Source: UBA7692 sp964552715 (lineage in GTDB: Bacteria; Bacteroidota; Bacteroidia; Chitinophagales; LD1). Taken from it: 29,380 nucleotides of DNA. The notes beneath the pieces are model-generated. The model ran no database searches. It saw only the letters and a program-made list of their open reading frames with translations, and was not told the DNA's origin. This document shows, piece by piece, positions 14,874 through 22,603 of the stretch. The stretch spans positions 1-29,380 of the forward strand of contig CAZKHZ010000014.1 in the NCBI GenBank assembly GCA_964552715.1. Direction: 5' to 3'. Numbering within the stretch: position 1 is the stretch's first letter; every line of letters starts with the position of its first letter. Both the position numbers and the translations under genes were made by a program.

Positions 14874-15347
14874 ATGAAAATCAATATAGGAATCAACGAA
14901 AAAAATTTGAAGTTGAGTGTAGAGATGCTGACAACTTTATTGGCAGACGAAATGGTGTTGTATATCAAAACCCGCAAAGCGCACTGGAACGTAACGGGGG
15001 AGAGCTTTATGGAGCTACACAAGTTGTATGAAAGCCAATATAAACAACTAGAAGAGGCAATAGACGAAGTGGCGGAGCGCATAGGCAAGTTGGGGCAAAA
15101 ATCTACCGGCACCATGACGGAGTTTTTGAAATTCACTACTCTAAAAGAAAACCCAGGAAAAAACCACGGCACCAAAGAAACCATCCAAGAAATATTGACG
15201 GATCATGAAAGTGTGATCACGCAATTGCGCAAAAGCATTGAAGTGTGTGCAGACAAAAACAAAGATGCGGGCACTGCAGATTTTTTGACGGGCTTGATGG
15301 AACTGCATGAAACAACTGCTTGGATTTTGAGAAGGTATTTGGCATAA
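14874..15347 (+). CDS. dps: Dps-type ferritin-like DNA/iron protection protein
   Basis: 157 residues, normal for Dps. The inter-subunit ferroxidase site is complete: H37 (RKAHWNV), H49 (MELHKLYES), D64 and E68 (AIDEVAERIG), with the canonical 12-15-4 spacing. The end (FLTGLMELHETTAWILRRYL) matches the last Dps helix. Dps forms a dodecameric cage that oxidises and stores Fe(II), using peroxide, and protects DNA under starvation and oxidative stress. The N-terminus is short and only mildly basic, so DNA binding is uncertain while iron/peroxide detoxification is well supported. It is a single gene with a dyad-containing upstream region that resembles those of the stress operons. Confidence 0.95.
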   Translation: MKINIGINEKNLKLSVEMLTTLLADEMVLYIKTRKAHWNVTGESFMELHKLYESQYKQLEEAIDEVAERIGKLGQKSTGTMTEFLKFTTLKENPGKNHGTKETIQEILTDHESVITQLRKSIEVCADKNKDAGTADFLTGLMELHETTAWILRRYLA

Positions 15348-15459
15348 ACAGCCACACATTTAGCATAACGAGTCGGGAAATTTGCAGCCAGTGTTTTTCA
15401 CCCTCACAAATGCTACAAGTCCATTACAACAACGATGAAATAACATAGAAGCAAAACGC

Positions 15460-16236
15460 ATGTTTAAATCAATATCACTACCAACATCTTTAAATGACTT
15501 CTTTGTAGAAGTAGCGGAGCTTACGAAGTTCACGGGCAGGTTTTTTAAAAACGTTTACAAACCTCCCTACGAGTTTTCGGAGATTCTCAAGCAAAGTTTT
15601 ATCATCGGCTACAAATCGCTTGGCTTGGTAGCCGTTACAGGTTTTATCATGGGCTTGGTGCTTACCATTCAGTCGCGTCCCACGCTCGCGCGCTTTGGTG
15701 CCGAGTCATGGTTGCCGGGCATGGTTGCCATTTCTATCATCCGCGAAATTGGTCCTGTCATTACTGCATTGATTTGCGCTGGCAAAGTAGGCTCCGGCAT
15801 TGGTGCCGAGCTAGCCTCCATGAAAGTAACCGAGCAAATTGATTCCATGGAAGTGTCGGGCACAAATCCTTTTAAGTATCTGGTGGTGACAAGGGTGATT
15901 GCTACCATATTGATGTTACCTACGCTAGTAATTATTGCGGACACCGTTGGTTTGTTTGGCTCGTATTTGGGTATAAACATTGCGAGCGATGTGGGCTTAC
16001 GTTTATACTTTACGCAGGCATTTGAAAACTTAGATTTCTCGGATGTTTTTCCTGCATTTATCAAAACATTCTTTTTTGGTTTTGCCATAGGCATCATTGC
16101 TTGTTACAAAGGTTACTCGGCAAACAAAGGCACAGAGAGTGTTGGGCTTGCTGCCAATTCTGCGGTGGTAATCGGCTCTTTGTGTGTGTTTATTATAGAT
16201 TTAATAGCGGTGCAGTTAGCTAGCTTTTTCATGTAA
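15460..16236 (+). CDS. mlaE: MlaE-family lipid ABC transporter permease
   Basis: 258 residues, typical for MlaE. After an N-terminal amphipathic part (residues ~1-45) come the core helices: SLGLVAVTGFIMGLVLTIQS, AGKVGSGIGAELASMKVTEQ (the conserved MlaE loop with the EQIDSME segment), YLVVTRVIATILMLPTLVII and FGFAIGIIACYKGYSANKGT, ending with VVIGSLCVFIIDLIAVQL. It is the inner-membrane permease for retrograde or anterograde phospholipid transport between the two membranes. It is followed after 9 bp by mlaF and then mlaD. Bacteroidota usually lack the MlaB and MlaC genes at this locus, and none are seen here. Confidence 0.95.
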   Translation: MFKSISLPTSLNDFFVEVAELTKFTGRFFKNVYKPPYEFSEILKQSFIIGYKSLGLVAVTGFIMGLVLTIQSRPTLARFGAESWLPGMVAISIIREIGPVITALICAGKVGSGIGAELASMKVTEQIDSMEVSGTNPFKYLVVTRVIATILMLPTLVIIADTVGLFGSYLGINIASDVGLRLYFTQAFENLDFSDVFPAFIKTFFFGFAIGIIACYKGYSANKGTESVGLAANSAVVIGSLCVFIIDLIAVQLASFFM

Positions 16237-16245
16237 AAGAATAAT

Positions 16246-17028
16246 ATGGAAAAGACAATAGAAGACATTTCTGATAAAAAAGCAACTACCGATGCAGTAG
16301 CTACTGAGGCGGTGATGAATATTGAGAACCTCAAGATTTCGTTTGGCGATAATCATGTGTTGAATGGTATCAACTTAAAGGTTGCCAAGGGCGAGAATGT
16401 TGTGGTACTTGGCAAATCGGGCAGTGGCAAATCCGTGCTGATTAAATGTATTGTGCGCCTGTTGGATATAGATGAAGGCAGCATGACATTACTAGGGCAG
16501 GACATAGTGGCTGTGCAAGATGCCGAGTTAAATGAGATGCGGAAGAAAGTTGGATTTCTTTTTCAGAGTGCTGCATTGTACGATTCAATGACAGTGCGCG
16601 AGAATCTTGAATTTCCTTTGCGCCAGGTAAAAAATCAATCGCAGGAGGAGAAGAATAAATTGGTAGAGGATGCATTGAAAAGTGTGGGGCTTGCTGATGC
16701 GATAGACTTATCACCTTCCGAGCTTTCGGGTGGAATGCGCAAGCGCGTGGGTCTGGCGCGCACTATTATTTTAAAACCAGAAATCATTTTATACGATGAA
16801 CCCACCACAGGTTTAGATCCCATCACCGCAAAAGAAATTAGCAAATTGATTCTTGATATTCAAAAAGAATATCAATCTACATCCATCATCATCACGCACG
16901 ACATTGAATGCGCGCGCATTACCGCCAATCGCATTTTGGTTTTAAAAGATGGCGTGTTTATAGCCGAAGGAACATTTGAAGCATTAAAAAAATCGGAAGA
17001 TGAATGGGTGCGCTCATTCTTTGAATAA
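16246..17028 (+). CDS. mlaF: MlaF-family lipid ABC transporter ATPase
   Basis: 260 residues. Walker A is GKSGSGKS (56-63), the Q-loop is in VGFLFQSAALYDSMT, the signature is LSGGMRKRVGLAR (~160-172), Walker B is ILYDEPTTGLDP (~185-196) and the switch histidine lies in IIITHDIE. The AALYDSMTVRENLEFPL segment is characteristic of MlaF. It powers the lipid transporter with MlaE and MlaD on the cytoplasmic face. The N-terminal ~22 residues (KATTDAVATEAV) extend beyond the usual ATPase start and look unstructured. It lies between mlaE and mlaD with gaps of 9 and 18 bp, so this is one operon. Confidence 0.96.
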   Translation: MEKTIEDISDKKATTDAVATEAVMNIENLKISFGDNHVLNGINLKVAKGENVVVLGKSGSGKSVLIKCIVRLLDIDEGSMTLLGQDIVAVQDAELNEMRKKVGFLFQSAALYDSMTVRENLEFPLRQVKNQSQEEKNKLVEDALKSVGLADAIDLSPSELSGGMRKRVGLARTIILKPEIILYDEPTTGLDPITAKEISKLILDIQKEYQSTSIIITHDIECARITANRILVLKDGVFIAEGTFEALKKSEDEWVRSFFE

Positions 17029-17046
17029 ATCATTAAAAAACAAATC

Positions 17047-17757
17047 ATGGAAAACAAACAAACAGGAAGTAGAATCAGGCTCGGCATATTTGTGTCGGTA
17101 GCTATCGGGCTGTTCATTTTTGTAATTTACTTTATTGGCAATCGCCAACATATGTTTAGTAAAACAGTAGAGATAAATGGGGTGTTTAGTGATGTGAGCG
17201 GCTTGCAGGTGGGCAACAATGTTCGCTTTACGGGTATAAATGTTGGCACCATTGCTGCTGTAGAAATTATTTCGGATAGCTCGGTGAAGGTGAGCATGAC
17301 AATTGAAACGAAGGTGCAGAAATTTATAAAGCAAGATGCAATAGCCACCATAGGCAGCGAGGGCTTGATGGGCAATAAGGTTATTAATCTTTTAGCTGGC
17401 ACTTCGGGTAAACCTGTTGTTGTTGAGGGCGGAACAATAAGAACGGTGACACCTGTGAGCTTAGACGATATTATGAAGAACCTTGAGATAAGCACGGTGA
17501 ATGCCGCGCTTATAACTGATGATATTGCGGCACTTACATACAACGTCCGCAATGGCAAGGGTGCTATCGGCAAGATTTTTATGGACACTGCATTTGCCAA
17601 TAATATTGATGCAACAATCGTAAATACAAGAAATGCTACCCGTGGATTGAATCAAAACATGGAAGCGGCAAAGGATAATTTCTTGTTGCGCGGATACTAT
17701 AAGAAGAAAGAAAAGGAGGCTGCGAAGGCGAAAAAGGAAGCTGAAAAGCAGAAGTAG
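17047..17757 (+). CDS. mlaD: MlaD-family MCE-domain lipid-binding protein
   Basis: 236 residues. One N-terminal membrane helix (LGIFVSVAIGLFIFVIYFIG, ~12-31), then an MCE domain (~40-115: NGVFSDVSGLQVGNNVRFTG, VGTIAAVEII, DAIATIGSEGLMGNKVINLL). After that comes a helical part (VSLDDIMKNLEIST) and a very basic coiled tail (YYKKKEKEAAKAKKEAEKQK). The C-terminal LLRGYYKKKEKE pattern is common in Bacteroidota MlaD homologues. MlaD hexamers form the periplasmic ring through which phospholipids pass. It ends the mlaEFD operon. Confidence 0.93.
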   Translation: MENKQTGSRIRLGIFVSVAIGLFIFVIYFIGNRQHMFSKTVEINGVFSDVSGLQVGNNVRFTGINVGTIAAVEIISDSSVKVSMTIETKVQKFIKQDAIATIGSEGLMGNKVINLLAGTSGKPVVVEGGTIRTVTPVSLDDIMKNLEISTVNAALITDDIAALTYNVRNGKGAIGKIFMDTAFANNIDATIVNTRNATRGLNQNMEAAKDNFLLRGYYKKKEKEAAKAKKEAEKQK

Positions 17758-17835
17758 AGGGGGATTTTATTGTGAGGGTTTTGCGTGTATTTTTTAATAA
17801 CGCTGCACTCTTTTTCATTTTATTAAATAGGAACA

Positions 17836-18054
17836 ATGAAAACAGAACACGAATTAAACGATGCCATTGTAAAAATCACAATGAAGATTCAGCAAGATTA
17901 TCCTGAGCTATCGAAGTTTATTACTGAAATGCCCGTAACAATACCCAATGAAAAGCATCCAGATATAAATAATAAAGCATTAGAAGAATACTATGATTCC
18001 TTGTTGTCTCTGCTGCAAAAATATGATGAAAATCACTTACCAAAACAGATTTAA
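17836..18054 (+). CDS. 72-residue conserved-looking small protein
   Basis: 72 residues (MKTEHELNDAIVKITMKIQQ, then DYPELSKFITEMPVTIPNEK and LEEYYDSLLSLLQKYDENHL). It is acidic, predicted mostly helical, with no signal, cysteine or motif. Small proteins of this type are found in Bacteroidota, but I do not know a function. It lies 78 bp after mlaD and 18 bp before the DUF748 gene, with AT-rich codon use like the latter, so it is probably the first gene of the unit that continues into DUF748. Confidence 0.75.
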   Translation: MKTEHELNDAIVKITMKIQQDYPELSKFITEMPVTIPNEKHPDINNKALEEYYDSLLSLLQKYDENHLPKQI

Positions 18055-18072
18055 AACATCCGATAGTTATTT

Positions 18073-20409
18073 ATGAGTAAATTAAAAAAGGGACTACTAA
18101 TTACCGCAATCACTTTGATTGCTGTTTTTGCAATTTTTATTATTTGTATTTCGCCAATTACAAAATATCTTATTGAAAAATATGATGTAAAGTATTTAGG
18201 AAGAGAAATAAAAATTGGCTGGTTGTATCTGAATCCATTTACCGCGTATGTGCATATTGGAAATCTAAAAGTTTATGAAGCAGATAGCGATTCTTTATTT
18301 CTAACTGCCGAAGGCTTGAGTGCTGATTTTCAATTGCATAAATTATTTAGTAAGACTTATGAGATAAATACCATTACACTCAATAAACCTGTTGCTTATA
18401 TTATTCAAAATAAAAAGGAATTAAATTTTTCTGATTTAATCAGGCGATTTACACCCAAAACAAAACGTGATTCAACTAAGCCAAGAGTGCCTGTACATTT
18501 TAATATATTGGATATTGAAGTGATTGATGGTGAATTTCATTACATCGAACTAACAATTCCAATTAATTATTACGTAAAGCATGTAAATATTAGCAGCCCA
18601 GGAAAATCGTGGGATAATGATTCTATGAATTATAAATTCTCGTTAGAGTCGGGATCCGGGGCAGGTAAAATTCAAGGCGATGCGGCATTAGGATTTGATA
18701 GTCTTAATTACAGACTTGCTGCAAAGATTGAACACTTTGATTTAGGATTGATAAATCAGTATCTGCAAGATTTGACAAACTATAGTAGTGTTTCAGCCTT
18801 TTTAGATGCAGATATTAAAGCTGAGGGAGGTATAAAAGATGAACTGGATTTTAATGCCAAGGCATTTGTTGCAATAAGTGATTTTCATTTTGGTAAAAAT
18901 GCTGACAATGATTTTGCATCGTTTGACAAATTAGTTATTGATGCAGAAAAAATAAGCCCGCGCACATTTCAATATTATATTGATTCCATCATGATTGCTA
19001 AGCCATTTTTTATGTATGAACGATATGATAAATTAAATAACATTGAAAGAATGTTTGGTAAAGGTGGGTCGAAAATAAAACAGGCAAATGCAGAAAGTGA
19101 TGCAGGTAAATTCAATTTAATTATAGAGGTAGCAAAGTTTGTAGAAAAGATAGCCAAGAATTTTTTGAAGAGTTATTACAAGATAAATAAAGTGGCTATT
19201 TATAATGGAGATATTCATTATAATGATTTTGCGTTGCGAGAAAAATTTTCAATTTCTGCTAATCCTCTTTTTCTAAAAATTGATTCGGCTGATAAAAATA
19301 AAAAGCGATTTACTGCTAATATTAAAAGCGACTTAAAACCTTACGGCAAGCTTGCTGCTGATATAAGTATTGACCCTAATAATTATGGAAATTTTAATCT
19401 CAAGTATAGTTTGCTGAATGTTCCGGTAAGTTTGTTTAATCCATACGTTGTTACTTATACTTCATTTCCGCTAGATAGAGGTAAATTAGAATTTACAGGA
19501 TTTATGGATGTTGTGGATAGTGCCATTAAGAGCGAAAATCATTTATTGGTTATTGACCCGCGCGTTGCAAAGCGGGTGAAGAAGAAAGATACTAAGTGGA
19601 TTCCTGTACCGCTGATAATGTGGTTTGCGCGTAGCTCGGGTAATGCTATTGATTTTCAAATACCAATTGCTGGAACTTTGGGCGATCCTAAATTTAAGTT
19701 CTGGCCAATTATAGGAGAAGTGGTGAAGAATATTTTTGTCAAGCCGCCATCTTCATTATACCTCTATATCGTAAAGCAAATTGAACAAGAGATTGAGAAT
19801 TCTTTTTCGCTGAAATGGTTGACAAGGCAATCTACACTCAGCAATGCTCAGGAAAAATTTCTAAGTCGCATCGCTGATTTTTTAAAGGATAATCCGGAGG
19901 CATCAATAACTATAGAACCAATTAGTTATGAGTCAAAAGAAGTGGAACAAATAATACTTTACGAGGCGAAGAAATTGTATTACACAAACATGAACGGAGT
20001 TAAGGAAAAGAATTTGTCTGAGGATGATTCCATAGCTATTGATAAGATGTCCAGTAAGGATTCTTTGTTTGTTGCATATCTTGATAAGCGAGTGGGTGAT
20101 TCATCATTGTTTACCGTTCAGGAGAAATGTATTTACATCTTAAGCGAAAGCAGGGTTGCAAATATATATGCCTTATTACTAAAAAATCGTGAGCAATCAT
20201 TTAGAGCAAGCTTTAAGGAATTTTCATCAAGAGTTAAATTCGTTTCTGTAAAGTCCAGTGTGCCATTTAATGGCTTTTCAAATTACAGAATAAATTATAA
20301 TGGAGAAATTCCAGAAAAGTTAAGGGAGGCTTATTTGGATATGCAAGATATTAATGAGATGGCACCCCGCAAGAAGTACAAAGAGAAAAGAAGGCGTTTA
20401 TTGAGATAA
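18073..20409 (+). CDS. AsmA-like DUF748 domain protein
   Basis: 778 residues. An N-terminal membrane anchor (LLITAITLIAVFAIFIICIS, ~8-27) is followed by a long beta-rich periplasmic part. Visible DUF748 features are the early REIKIGWLYLNPFTAYVHIG with LFLTAEGLSADFQLHKLFSK, a middle ILDIEVIDGEFHYIELTIP, and a late block FPLDRGKLEFTGFMDVVDSA followed by WFARSSGNAIDFQIPIAGTL and FKFWPIIGEVVKNIF. AsmA-type proteins are elongated bridge-like lipid carriers between the bacterial membranes, so this gene next to mlaEFD fits envelope lipid transport; transport itself is inferred. The last ~150 residues (from about 640) are helical and very charged, ending KYKEKRRRLLR. The DNA is clearly more AT-rich than mlaEFD. 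Confidence 0.88.
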   Translation: MSKLKKGLLITAITLIAVFAIFIICISPITKYLIEKYDVKYLGREIKIGWLYLNPFTAYVHIGNLKVYEADSDSLFLTAEGLSADFQLHKLFSKTYEINTITLNKPVAYIIQNKKELNFSDLIRRFTPKTKRDSTKPRVPVHFNILDIEVIDGEFHYIELTIPINYYVKHVNISSPGKSWDNDSMNYKFSLESGSGAGKIQGDAALGFDSLNYRLAAKIEHFDLGLINQYLQDLTNYSSVSAFLDADIKAEGGIKDELDFNAKAFVAISDFHFGKNADNDFASFDKLVIDAEKISPRTFQYYIDSIMIAKPFFMYERYDKLNNIERMFGKGGSKIKQANAESDAGKFNLIIEVAKFVEKIAKNFLKSYYKINKVAIYNGDIHYNDFALREKFSISANPLFLKIDSADKNKKRFTANIKSDLKPYGKLAADISIDPNNYGNFNLKYSLLNVPVSLFNPYVVTYTSFPLDRGKLEFTGFMDVVDSAIKSENHLLVIDPRVAKRVKKKDTKWIPVPLIMWFARSSGNAIDFQIPIAGTLGDPKFKFWPIIGEVVKNIFVKPPSSLYLYIVKQIEQEIENSFSLKWLTRQSTLSNAQEKFLSRIADFLKDNPEASITIEPISYESKEVEQIILYEAKKLYYTNMNGVKEKNLSEDDSIAIDKMSSKDSLFVAYLDKRVGDSSLFTVQEKCIYILSESRVANIYALLLKNREQSFRASFKEFSSRVKFVSVKSSVPFNGFSNYRINYNGEIPEKLREAYLDMQDINEMAPRKKYKEKRRRLLR

Positions 20410-20462
20410 CAATTAAATGAAAATTAAATCATTGATAAAATATACTCCAAATTATATCAATT

Positions 20463-21416
20463 ATGAATAGCCAAACTCAAATTGAAATGCCAGATAGTTC
20501 TTACTGGAAGAAGACGATATTCATTACAAAAGAAACATTTCACGCTTCTATTGAGGATGATGTTTTGAAATTAAGTGCTGCATTATCTTACTACACGATT
20601 TTCTCTTTGCCTCCCTTGCTTATTATTATTATAAGCATCACAGGATTCTTTTTTGGGAGCGATGCAGTTCGTGGTGAGTTATTTGGGCAAATAAACGGCT
20701 TGGTTGGAAATGAGGCGGCTGCGCAAATTCAGGATGCAATAAAGAACGTTAGCCTTTCGCGCAGCAATACGTTTGCAACAATTTTAGGTGTTGTTATTTT
20801 ATTAATTGGTGCATCAGGTGTGTTCGCAGAAATTCAGGATTCGGTAAATTTTATTTGGGGTATTCGGGCAAAACCAAAGCGCGGTGTTGTTAAGTTTATT
20901 GTAAATCGGTTGATGTCATTTTCGATGATTGGCTCTGTTGGATTTTTGTTGATGGTTGGTTTAATCATTAATTCAATTACGGATATGTTGTATAATAAGC
21001 TGGAAATATTTTTCCCCATCGAAGCACTTTTTCTTTTTAATACTTTCAATTATCTTATAGTTTTTGCTATCACCTCATTCTTATTTACCCTTATTTTTAA
21101 GACTTTGCCTGACGGTAAAATTGCCATGCGCGATTGCGCGATTGGAGGTGCTTTCACATCCTTTCTTTTTATGATTGGTAAGTTTGCCATTGGTGCTTAT
21201 TTAGGCAGTTCAAGCATTGCTTCTGTATATGGCGCTGCTGGCTCTGTTGTAGTGATTTTGGTTTGGGTATATTATTCTGCTATTATACTGTACATCGGTG
21301 CGGAGTTTACAAAGGTTTTTGCTCTAACACACGGACAAAAAATAATTCCGAACCAATACTCTGTGCAAATAGATAAAACTTGTCCTGAAATTGTTGACAG
21401 AGGTGTTAGCGAATAA
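20463..21416 (+). CDS. YihY/BrkB family membrane protein
   Basis: 317 residues with six membrane segments, among them LSAALSYYTIFSLPPLLIII, TFATILGVVILLIGASGVFA, IGSVGFLLMVGLIINSI, YLIVFAITSFLFTLIF and VVVILVWVYYSAIILYIGAE. The start DDVLKLSAALSYYTIFSLPP and the end YYSAIILYIGAEFTKVFA are diagnostic for the YihY/virulence factor BrkB family (once called ribonuclease BN, an assignment later dropped). Transport function is not established. A short C-terminal tail follows. It lies 53 bp after DUF748 on the same strand, probably in the same unit, and converges with the AraC-type gene at 21439. Confidence 0.93.
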   Translation: MNSQTQIEMPDSSYWKKTIFITKETFHASIEDDVLKLSAALSYYTIFSLPPLLIIIISITGFFFGSDAVRGELFGQINGLVGNEAAAQIQDAIKNVSLSRSNTFATILGVVILLIGASGVFAEIQDSVNFIWGIRAKPKRGVVKFIVNRLMSFSMIGSVGFLLMVGLIINSITDMLYNKLEIFFPIEALFLFNTFNYLIVFAITSFLFTLIFKTLPDGKIAMRDCAIGGAFTSFLFMIGKFAIGAYLGSSSIASVYGAAGSVVVILVWVYYSAIILYIGAEFTKVFALTHGQKIIPNQYSVQIDKTCPEIVDRGVSE

Positions 21417-21438
21417 CAGCATTAGTCCACCAAACAGT

Positions 21439-21999
21439 TTAAATATTCTCTAAAGTCATTATTCTTTTCTTCTTTAATTGTTTGAAGAAAGATGGAGTTA
21501 ACCCTGTAACTTTTTTAAATTGTTTGGAGAGGTGTGCAACGCTGCTGTAATTTAGCTTGTAGGATATTTCTGTAAGATTTAACTCATCATACAAAAGAAG
21601 CTCTTTTACCCTTTCTATTTTGTGCTTTATAATAAAATGTTCAATAGTTATTCCAGTAGCATCTGAAAACAAATTTGCCAAATAAGTGTAGTCGTAATGA
21701 AGTTTTTCGCTGAGATATTCAGAGTTTTTTACGATTGGAAGTTCTTCGGCATAATGCACCATTTCAATAATTACATTTTTTATTTTATCAATAAGTATTG
21801 CTTTTTTATTGTCCATTATTTCAAGCCCCAATCTCAACAATTCAATTTTAAGTTTATCAAGTTGAGTACTTGTTATTTTGTCAATAATTTCAGCTTCACC
21901 AATGTCTATAAAACCATGGCGAATACCAAGTTTATCCAGCTCAGATTTCACCACCATTTTGCAGCGTTGGCTTACCATGTATTTAATATGGAGTTTCAT
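21439..21999 (-). CDS. AraC-family regulator with HMA-like N-terminal domain
   Basis: 186 residues. The C-terminal ~100 residues are an AraC/XylS HTH: HYDYTYLANLFSDATGITIE, FIIKHKIERVKELLLYDELN, then LTEISYKLNYSSVAHLSKQF, KKVTGLTPSFFKQ. The N-terminal ~70 residues (MKLHIKYMVSQRCKMVVKSE, then LDKLGIRHGFIDIGEAEII) follow the ferredoxin-like HMA pattern, in which relatives I recall read MVCxRC; here it is MVSQRC, with S10 and C13. Loss of C10 should weaken two-Cys metal binding. Such small regulators are common in Bacteroidota beside stress genes. The gene diverges from the lmo0937-type operon at 22165, and the palindrome 22066-22103 lies between them, so autoregulation and control of that operon are likely. 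Confidence 0.88.
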   Translation of the reverse strand: MKLHIKYMVSQRCKMVVKSELDKLGIRHGFIDIGEAEIIDKITSTQLDKLKIELLRLGLEIMDNKKAILIDKIKNVIIEMVHYAEELPIVKNSEYLSEKLHYDYTYLANLFSDATGITIEHFIIKHKIERVKELLLYDELNLTEISYKLNYSSVAHLSKQFKKVTGLTPSFFKQLKKKRIMTLENI

Positions 22000-22065
22000 T
22001 TTTTTGGGGAGTTATTATTGTTTATCAAAAGTAGTTTATTATATGGTCGGGGCTAAATATCTGTG

Positions 22066-22125
22066 AATGATATAACACTTTGGCGTAATTGTGTAATATC
22101 ATTAAGAAGTGCGCAGATACCTTTG
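22066..22125 (+). promoter_or_regulatory. Palindromic operator and stress-type promoter of the 22165 operon
   Basis: AATGATATAACAC (22066-22078) and GTGTAATATCATT (22091-22103) are inverted copies with one mismatch and a 12-bp spacer. GTGTAA (22091-22096) is followed after 21 bp by a consensus -7 box TACCTTTG (22118-22125), 39 bp before the ATG. The 29 bases 22075-22103 match 6094-6122 (OmpA operon) at 25 positions. It lies in the divergent gap with the AraC-type gene, whose start is 67 bp to the left. Confidence 0.65.
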
Positions 22126-22164
22126 TGATTCATTATTTAACTATTAATTATTAAAAAATAAAAC

Positions 22165-22320
22165 ATGGCAAACCTACTTTATCTTATAGCAGTGATTCTT
22201 GTAATTGGCTGGGCAGTTGGCTTTTTCGCATTTCATGCAGGGGGCATTATTCATATCTTATTGGTAATAGCAGTAATTGCTGTGTTATTCAGAGTTATCC
22301 GGGGCGATAAAATTATATAG
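22165..22320 (+). CDS. lmo0937-family small membrane protein
   Basis: 51 residues, ATG at 22165 and TAG at 22318-22320. Two hydrophobic segments, LLYLIAVILVIGWAVGFFAF and IIHILLVIAVIAVLFRVI, are joined by HAGG and end in RGDKII. The sequence matches the lmo0937-type peptide layout almost throughout (LLYxIAVILVIxWAxGF, then HxGGxIHxLLVIAxIAxLxRxI). These peptides are found with CsbD and other stress genes across Gram-positive bacteria and Bacteroidota; the function is unknown, presumably a membrane stress response. It is the first gene of the unit driven by the palindromic promoter at 22066-22125. Confidence 0.9.
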   Translation: MANLLYLIAVILVIGWAVGFFAFHAGGIIHILLVIAVIAVLFRVIRGDKII

Positions 22321-22350
22321 TTCTTTTTTCCCCTCACAAAATTGAAAAGC

Positions 22351-22542
22351 ATGAAGCGGATATTTTTAATAAACCTGTTGTTTACTGTTGTGTTGTCAAG
22401 TTTTAGTTCTTGTCGCAAGTGTAAAATATGCACAAAAAAATCAATGCCTGAAGTGAGAGTTTGTGAGGAGGACTATGCTAGTATTAACGAACATGATATT
22501 TGGGTTAATTCATTTATTGATTCGGGTTATAAATGTCAGTGA
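22351..22542 (+). CDS. Small Cys-rich lipoprotein
   Basis: 63 residues from the ATG at 22351 (a TTG nine bases earlier is possible but unneeded). Signal peptide MKRIFLINLLFTVVLSSFSS ends in a lipobox with C21, followed by CRKCKICTKKS (C21, C24, C27), then VRVCEEDYAS (C38) and the C-terminal GYKCQ (C62). The pattern of a CxxC pair, a mid Cys and a GYxC end is the layout of small Bacteroidota lipoproteins of unknown function; the four mature cysteines probably form two disulfides or a metal site. It lies 30 bp after the lmo0937-type gene and before a terminator-like hairpin. Confidence 0.78.
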   Translation: MKRIFLINLLFTVVLSSFSSCRKCKICTKKSMPEVRVCEEDYASINEHDIWVNSFIDSGYKCQ

Positions 22543-22550
22543 GAAATATT

Positions 22551-22588
22551 AATTACTGCTTCAACCTATTAATTGAAGTAATTTTTTT
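22551..22588 (+). terminator. Terminator-like hairpin inside the stress operon
   Basis: AATTA (22551-22555), a bulged CTG, and CTTCAA (22559-22564) pair with TTGAAG (22573-22578) and TAATT (22579-22583), followed by a run of T to 22588. Only 15 bp separate it from the next start codon, so it probably attenuates rather than fully separates the downstream genes. Confidence 0.55.
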
Positions 22589-22603
22589 AAAACAAATAAA
22601 TTT

